Shown: piece by piece, positions 6,381 through 9,817 of the stretch
Numbering within the stretch: the stretch's first letter is position 1
Layout of the letters: every line of letters begins with the position of its first letter
From: JADJEK01 sp052034255
Lineage (GTDB): Bacteria > Planctomycetota > B15-G4 > JADJEK01
Direction of reading: 5' to 3'
DNA: 9,817 nt
Assembly: GCA_052034255.1 (NCBI GenBank)
Contig: JBPOIU010000191.1
Coordinates: forward strand, 1 to 9,817
Notes under the pieces: model-generated
What the model saw: the letters and a program-made list of their open reading frames with translations, nothing else
Told to the model about the DNA's origin: nothing
Database searches by the model: none
Position numbers and translations under genes: made by a program

Positions 6381-7430
6381 TCAGATCGACTTCGCGACCA
6401 TGTCACCGATCTGATCGGTCGGCAGCACGCCCGCGTTCAACGACGGGATCTTGCCGCTGACGATCGCGCTCTCGACCGACTTCTCGATCGCGGCGGCCGC
6501 CTTCTCCTGCCCGACGTAGTCGAGCAGCATCGAGACGGCCATGATCGACGCGATCGGGTTGGCCTTGTTCAGGCCCTTGTACTTCGGCGCCGAGCCGTGG
6601 ATCGGCTCGAACATCGACACCTGACCCGGATGCAAGTTGCCCGAAGCCGCGATGCCGAGTCCGCCCTGCACCATCGCCCCGAGGTCCGTGATGATGTCGC
6701 CGAAGATGTTCGGCGACACGGCGACGTCGAACCACTCCGGGTTCTTGATCATCCACATGCAGGCCGCGTCGATGTACGCATGGTCGGTCTGGATGTCCGG
6801 ATACTCCTTCGCGACGTCGGCGAAGGTGCGCGTCCAGATGTCCTGCGCGCGGATCGCGTTGGCCTTGTCGATCAGCGTGACCTTCTTCTGCTTGTTGCGC
6901 TTGCGCGCGACTTCGAACGCGTAGCGGATCGCGCGCTCGCAACCCTTGCGCGTGTACAGCATGGTCGCGATCGCGACTTCGTCGGGCGTGCTCTGCTTGA
7001 AGATGCCGCCGATGCGCGTGTACGCGTCCTCGGTGTTCTCGCGGACGAACACCATGTCCACGTCCTGCGGTCCCTTGTCCTTCAACGGACAGAGACGCTC
7101 GTGCAGCAACTTCACGGGTCGCAGGTTCACGTAGAGGTCGAGCTTGAAGCGGATGCCGCCGATGATCGCATGCTCGAGCATGCCGGTCTCGATGCGTGGG
7201 TCACCGATCGCGCCGAGGAAGATCGCGTTCATCTGACGCAGCTCGGAGAAGACGCTCTCGGGCATCGTCTCCTTGGTCTTCAGGTAATGCTCGGCGCCGA
7301 ACGGATAGACGACCTTCTCGTAGTCGAAGCCGAACTTCTCGGCCGCGGCATGCAGGACCTTCATCGCCTCGCGCGTGACTTCTTCACCGATACCGTCACC
7401 CGGAATCACCGCGAAGCGCAACTTGCCCAT
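6381..7430 (-). CDS. Isocitrate/isopropylmalate dehydrogenase family enzyme (LeuB-like)
   Basis: This 349-residue enzyme belongs to the metal-dependent beta-decarboxylating dehydrogenases, which oxidise and decarboxylate (2R,3S)-hydroxy acids such as 3-isopropylmalate, isocitrate, homoisocitrate or tartrate. Visible motifs are VIPGDGIG near the N-terminus, IRFKLDLYVNLRPVKLL for substrate arginines, VRENTEDAY, the DKANA segment, IYDAA-like YIDAACMWM with the catalytic Asp, SPNIFGDIITDLGA for metal binding, and EPIHGSAPKYKG...ANPIA for the nucleotide. ATG 7430 is preceded by GGGAG at 7436-7440, five bases away. The helix before IRFKLDLY resembles LeuB of several bacterial phyla, but RENTED and the Lys-Tyr pair after HGSAP resemble isocitrate dehydrogenases. 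A LeuC-like gene upstream favours a LeuB or related role. It converges on the regulator gene with a 13-base gap. Exact substrate and NAD/NADP use are not settled. Confidence 0.85.
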   Translation of the reverse strand: MGKLRFAVIPGDGIGEEVTREAMKVLHAAAEKFGFDYEKVVYPFGAEHYLKTKETMPESVFSELRQMNAIFLGAIGDPRIETGMLEHAIIGGIRFKLDLYVNLRPVKLLHERLCPLKDKGPQDVDMVFVRENTEDAYTRIGGIFKQSTPDEVAIATMLYTRKGCERAIRYAFEVARKRNKQKKVTLIDKANAIRAQDIWTRTFADVAKEYPDIQTDHAYIDAACMWMIKNPEWFDVAVSPNIFGDIITDLGAMVQGGLGIAASGNLHPGQVSMFEPIHGSAPKYKGLNKANPIASIMAVSMLLDYVGQEKAAAAIEKSVESAIVSGKIPSLNAGVLPTDQIGDMVAKSI

Positions 7431-7585
7431 GACCGCTCCCAGTCGCTCGTACGAGTTCAGTGCCGCGATTGCGGCCGTGTGTCGAACACGGCTCGTCACG
7501 TGCGCAGCGAAAGCGTGGGATTTTGGCGGAGGAACGACGCGACGGCAAGCTCCGGATCACGCCGAGGCGTCGGGCTTTCCGTGCG
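7431..7585 (-). promoter_or_regulatory. Leader between LeuC-like and LeuB-like genes
   Basis: This 155-base gap holds the GGGAG ribosome-binding site (7436-7440), a palindrome CTCGTACGAG (7446-7455), and two hairpins that share two bases: GCCGC/GCGGC (7462-7466 with 7471-7475) and GCCGTGT/ACACGGC (7474-7480 with 7486-7492). Because they share 7474-7475, they cannot both form completely. That could allow switching or RNA processing. No T-tract and no leucine-codon leader peptide were recognised. It may also hold an internal promoter. Confidence 0.35.
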
Positions 7586-8845
7586 TCAAACCGTCTCGCG
7601 CTGGCGACGCAGGACCTCATCGGGGTGACCGACGCGGCCGAGCACCGCTGACGCGATGGCGACCGCCGAACCCGACCAGAGTGCGGAAACCCCCTCCGGG
7701 ATCGCGCGTGGGCGCGCGGTGAAGAGCCACCGATCGCCCGCCACGCCGACGAATCCACGCGGTCCGGCGAACACCCCCGCCGCGGGCGGAGCGATCGATG
7801 CCCCCGCGCGCACCAATACCGTCAGCAAGCCCTCTTCGGCCGCGTGCTGCAACGCCCGCTGGCTGCCCGGCACCACGATCAACGTCAGGTCGTCGGCGAT
7901 CGGGTGCTCTTTCAGCAATCGCGCCGCGAGCCGCAGGTCGTCGATGCGTCCGCCGTGCTCCCCGCCGAGCACGACCCCCGAGAGGCTCAGTGTCGGCAAG
8001 TTCGCGACGGACTTCGGCGGGGACGCTGGCGCACACGGGCGCACGACCGGGTCGACCCCATCGACGTCGACGTCGATCGTGGCAGCGAGCGTCGCGCCGT
8101 GATCTTGGACGATCGGGCGCACGAGTCGCGCGCAGCGCGCGCGGACCCACGCCAGCGCACGCTCGTCGGGGACGCAGCAGACGCAGCGCACGCCGGCTTC
8201 GACGAGCACGTCGGCGAGTGCGATGCGTTCCGGCAATTCCAACTCGGCATAGGCCGGACCGTCGAACTGCACCGCGGCGTCCGCACACGCCGCGCCGGCC
8301 ACCGCCAGCGCCCGCTCGCCGAGATCGCGACCGGAGCACCAGCGCCCGGGCTTGCCGCGCAGCGTGATGCGCACGGTGCGCGGCACGACGACGTCGAATG
8401 CCGGGTCCCCGACGAGACCACCCAGCGCCGCGTCGTCGAGTTCGAGCACGACCGCGCCGAGGACCCCGAGCGCCCGCGCGCCGTGCGCGCTCGCGACCAC
8501 GAAATCCCCCGGACTCACGAGACCCCGGTCGGCGAGTTCGACGACTTGAGGCCCGCCGCGGCCGGCCGCGACGAAGCTCGCTCCCGCCGTGCGCGCGAAC
8601 GCGCGCGCCGCGCGATCGTCGGCGCGCCAACGCGCATCGGAGGTGCCGCGGAATCCTTCCTCGATCAGCGTGATGCGCCGCCCGTCGGCGATCGCATCGG
8701 CGCCGCGCGTGTCGAGTCGCAGCCGTCCCGCGACGTCCTCGTCGAGCACCACGGAACGCGGCGCGACGCGAACGGACTCGCCGGCCGCGACGGCATCACG
8801 ACCGGCGTGCTGGGCCAGGATTTTCTCGACCAGCGTGAGCGGCAT
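7586..8845 (-). CDS. Aconitase/LeuC-family-like protein without iron-sulfur cysteines (probable pseudoenzyme)
   Basis: The 419-residue product has the length and order of a LeuC/homoaconitase large subunit. It begins MPLTLVEKILAQHAG, then RGLVSPGDFVVAS (107-119), VVPRTVRITLRGKPG (153-167), ERIALADVLVEAGV (206-219), VPDERALAWV (225-234), GRIDDLRLAARLLK (299-312), TLIVVPGSQ (321-329) and VRAGASIAPPAAG (345-357). Every active-site position checked is changed. Where LeuC has GSCTNGR this has GGEHGGR (294-300), and where LeuC has PPTCGPCLG this has PPAAGVFAG (353-361). The three [4Fe-4S] ligand positions are thus Glu296, Ala356 and Phe359, and the ADSHT segment reads ASAHG-like. The frame is intact, so it is not an obvious pseudogene. 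A CVCC cluster (221-224) is new. ATG 8845 fits LeuC starts. It lies 28 bp after the thiolase stop, probably one operon. A regulatory or scaffolding role is inference. Confidence 0.7.
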   Translation of the reverse strand: MPLTLVEKILAQHAGRDAVAAGESVRVAPRSVVLDEDVAGRLRLDTRGADAIADGRRITLIEEGFRGTSDARWRADDRAARAFARTAGASFVAAGRGGPQVVELADRGLVSPGDFVVASAHGARALGVLGAVVLELDDAALGGLVGDPAFDVVVPRTVRITLRGKPGRWCSGRDLGERALAVAGAACADAAVQFDGPAYAELELPERIALADVLVEAGVRCVCCVPDERALAWVRARCARLVRPIVQDHGATLAATIDVDVDGVDPVVRPCAPASPPKSVANLPTLSLSGVVLGGEHGGRIDDLRLAARLLKEHPIADDLTLIVVPGSQRALQHAAEEGLLTVLVRAGASIAPPAAGVFAGPRGFVGVAGDRWLFTARPRAIPEGVSALWSGSAVAIASAVLGRVGHPDEVLRRQRETV

Positions 8846-8873
8846 CAGCGACTCACCGCCGCGCGGCCCGACC

Positions 8874-9817
8874 TCACACCGCCTCGACCAGGATCGCGAT
8901 GCCCTGGCCACCGCCGATGCAGGCCGACGCGATGCCCGTCTTCTTGCCGCGCGCCTTCAGCGCGTTCAGCAGCGTCAGCGTGATGCGCGTACCGGTCGCG
9001 CCGAGCGGGTGCCCGAGCGCGATCGCGCCGCCGTTCACGTTGACCTTCGCCCGGTCGAGCCCGAGGTCCTTCTCGACGGCGAGGTACTGCGCCGAGAACG
9101 CCTCGTTGATCTCGAACAGATCGATCTTGTCGACGCCGATGCCGGCGCGTTCGCAGACCTGACGGATCGCAGGGGCCGGACCGATGCCCATCTCGGACGG
9201 TTCGACGCCGACGATCGACCAGGCCACGATGCGCCCGAGCGGCTTCACGCCGAGCTCCTTCGCGCGCGACGCCGCGGCGACGATCACGGCGGCCGCGCCG
9301 TCGACGATGCCCGACGCGTTGCCGGCGGTCACCGTGCCGTCCTTGCCGAACGCGGCCGGCAGGCTCGAGAGCCCGGCCAGCGTCGTCTCCGGTTTGATGT
9401 GGTCGTCCTGGTCGATCTTGATCACGCCCTTGCGCGTCTGGATCTCGACCGGAACGATCTCGTCCGCGAACCGACCGCTCTTCACCGCGTCGGCGCCGAG
9501 CTGGTGGGAGCGCAGCGCGAACTCGTCTTGGGCTTCGCGCGGGATGCCCCACTTCTTCGCGATCTTCTCGGCCGTCTGTGCCATGAACAGGCCGCACATC
9601 GGGTCGAGCAACGACGCGAACAGCAAGTCCTCGAGCTCGGTCTTCGCGCCGAAGCGCAAGCCGGTGCGCGCGCCGCGCAGCACGTGCGGAGCCTGGCTCA
9701 TGCTCTCCATGCCGCCGGCGGCGACGACCTTGGCTTCGCCGAGGCGAATCATCTGCGCCGCGGAGACGATCGACTGGATGCCCGAGCCGCACAGCCGATT
9801 CACCGTCAACGCCGGGC
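8874..9817 (-). CDS. Thiolase / acetyl-CoA C-acyltransferase (5' end outside window)
   Basis: Thiolases condense two acyl-CoA molecules or cleave 3-ketoacyl-CoA, in acetoacetyl-CoA synthesis or fatty-acid degradation in the cytoplasm. The visible 313 residues cover about four fifths of a typical ~393-residue subunit; the frame stays open at the right edge and about 80 N-terminal residues are missing. The nucleophile Cys is in NRLCGSG at the ninth visible residue (9789-9791). ESMSQAPH, NEAFSAQ, GGAIALGHPLGATG (catalytic His) and CIGGGQG (second catalytic Cys) all follow in order, with the 260- and 30-residue spacing of classic thiolases. All catalytic residues that can be seen are present. It is first of the visible minus-strand genes and ends 28 bp before the LeuC-like start. 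Biosynthetic (AtoB/PhaA) versus degradative (FadA) use cannot be decided from this fragment. Confidence 0.93.
   Translation of the reverse strand, partial: PALTVNRLCGSGIQSIVSAAQMIRLGEAKVVAAGGMESMSQAPHVLRGARTGLRFGAKTELEDLLFASLLDPMCGLFMAQTAEKIAKKWGIPREAQDEFALRSHQLGADAVKSGRFADEIVPVEIQTRKGVIKIDQDDHIKPETTLAGLSSLPAAFGKDGTVTAGNASGIVDGAAAVIVAAASRAKELGVKPLGRIVAWSIVGVEPSEMGIGPAPAIRQVCERAGIGVDKIDLFEINEAFSAQYLAVEKDLGLDRAKVNVNGGAIALGHPLGATGTRITLTLLNALKARGKKTGIASACIGGGQGIAILVEAV

Noticed and set aside
6597..7628. Plus-strand open frame (343 codons) opposite the LeuB-like gene
   Set aside because: It is a mirror frame of a well-conserved dehydrogenase, with no start signal or motif.
7844..8983. Plus-strand open frame (379 codons) opposite the LeuC-like gene
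   Set aside because: It is low-complexity Arg/Asp/Ala with no domain. The minus frame aligns along the whole LeuC length, so the LeuC-like frame is the real one.
1..9817. CRISPR array, rRNA, toxin-antitoxin or phage module
   Set aside because: I saw no regularly spaced repeats, no rRNA-like sequence and no paired small genes; all long coding stretches are explained by the listed genes.

Overview
The window is uniformly GC-rich, with dense GC-biased codons and many long shadow reading frames. It carries typical bacterial housekeeping genes and reads as chromosome of a high-GC bacterium. A Gram-negative-type or planctomycete-like lineage is my guess. Nothing in the window fixes the phylum, and base composition does not change sharply enough to mark recent transfer.

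Layout. (1) Positions 1-375 hold no convincing gene, but the left edge has a cluster of short TGTCC-type repeats. (2) A plus-strand housekeeping block follows: peptide deformylase (def, 376-867), bifunctional riboflavin kinase/FAD synthetase (ribF, 878-1804), then tRNA-Phe(GAA) with encoded CCA (1874-1948), a plausible promoter and a strong terminator hairpin. (3) A 531-residue exported protein (2032-3627) has the His-Gly / Ala-Cys dyad and the C-terminal GDP motif of gingipain/caspase-fold (clan CD) proteins. (4) Convergent to it is a TagB/TagF-type CDP-glycerol glycerophosphotransferase-family protein (3644-4723, minus). The stop codons of these two genes lie in opposite arms of one perfect hairpin. 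(5) A 333-bp divergent intergenic region with repeats and a hairpin-rich leader precedes an NtrC-type response regulator (5057-6367, plus, TTG start). Its AAA+ domain lacks the GAFTGA loop. (6) A minus-strand cluster reads, in transcription order: thiolase (cut by the right edge, 9817-8874), a full-length aconitase/LeuC-like protein with none of the three iron-sulfur cysteines (8845-7586), and a LeuB/isocitrate-dehydrogenase-family decarboxylating dehydrogenase (7430-6381).

How the parts may work together. def and ribF are probably co-transcribed. The thiolase and LeuC-like genes are 28 bp apart and look like an operon. The dehydrogenase follows after a 155-bp leader with hairpins. The most unusual items are the cysteine-less LeuC-like pseudoenzyme beside a LeuB-like enzyme, the exported gingipain-like protein, and the GAFTGA-less NtrC-family regulator, which by family knowledge should not activate sigma-54 polymerase.
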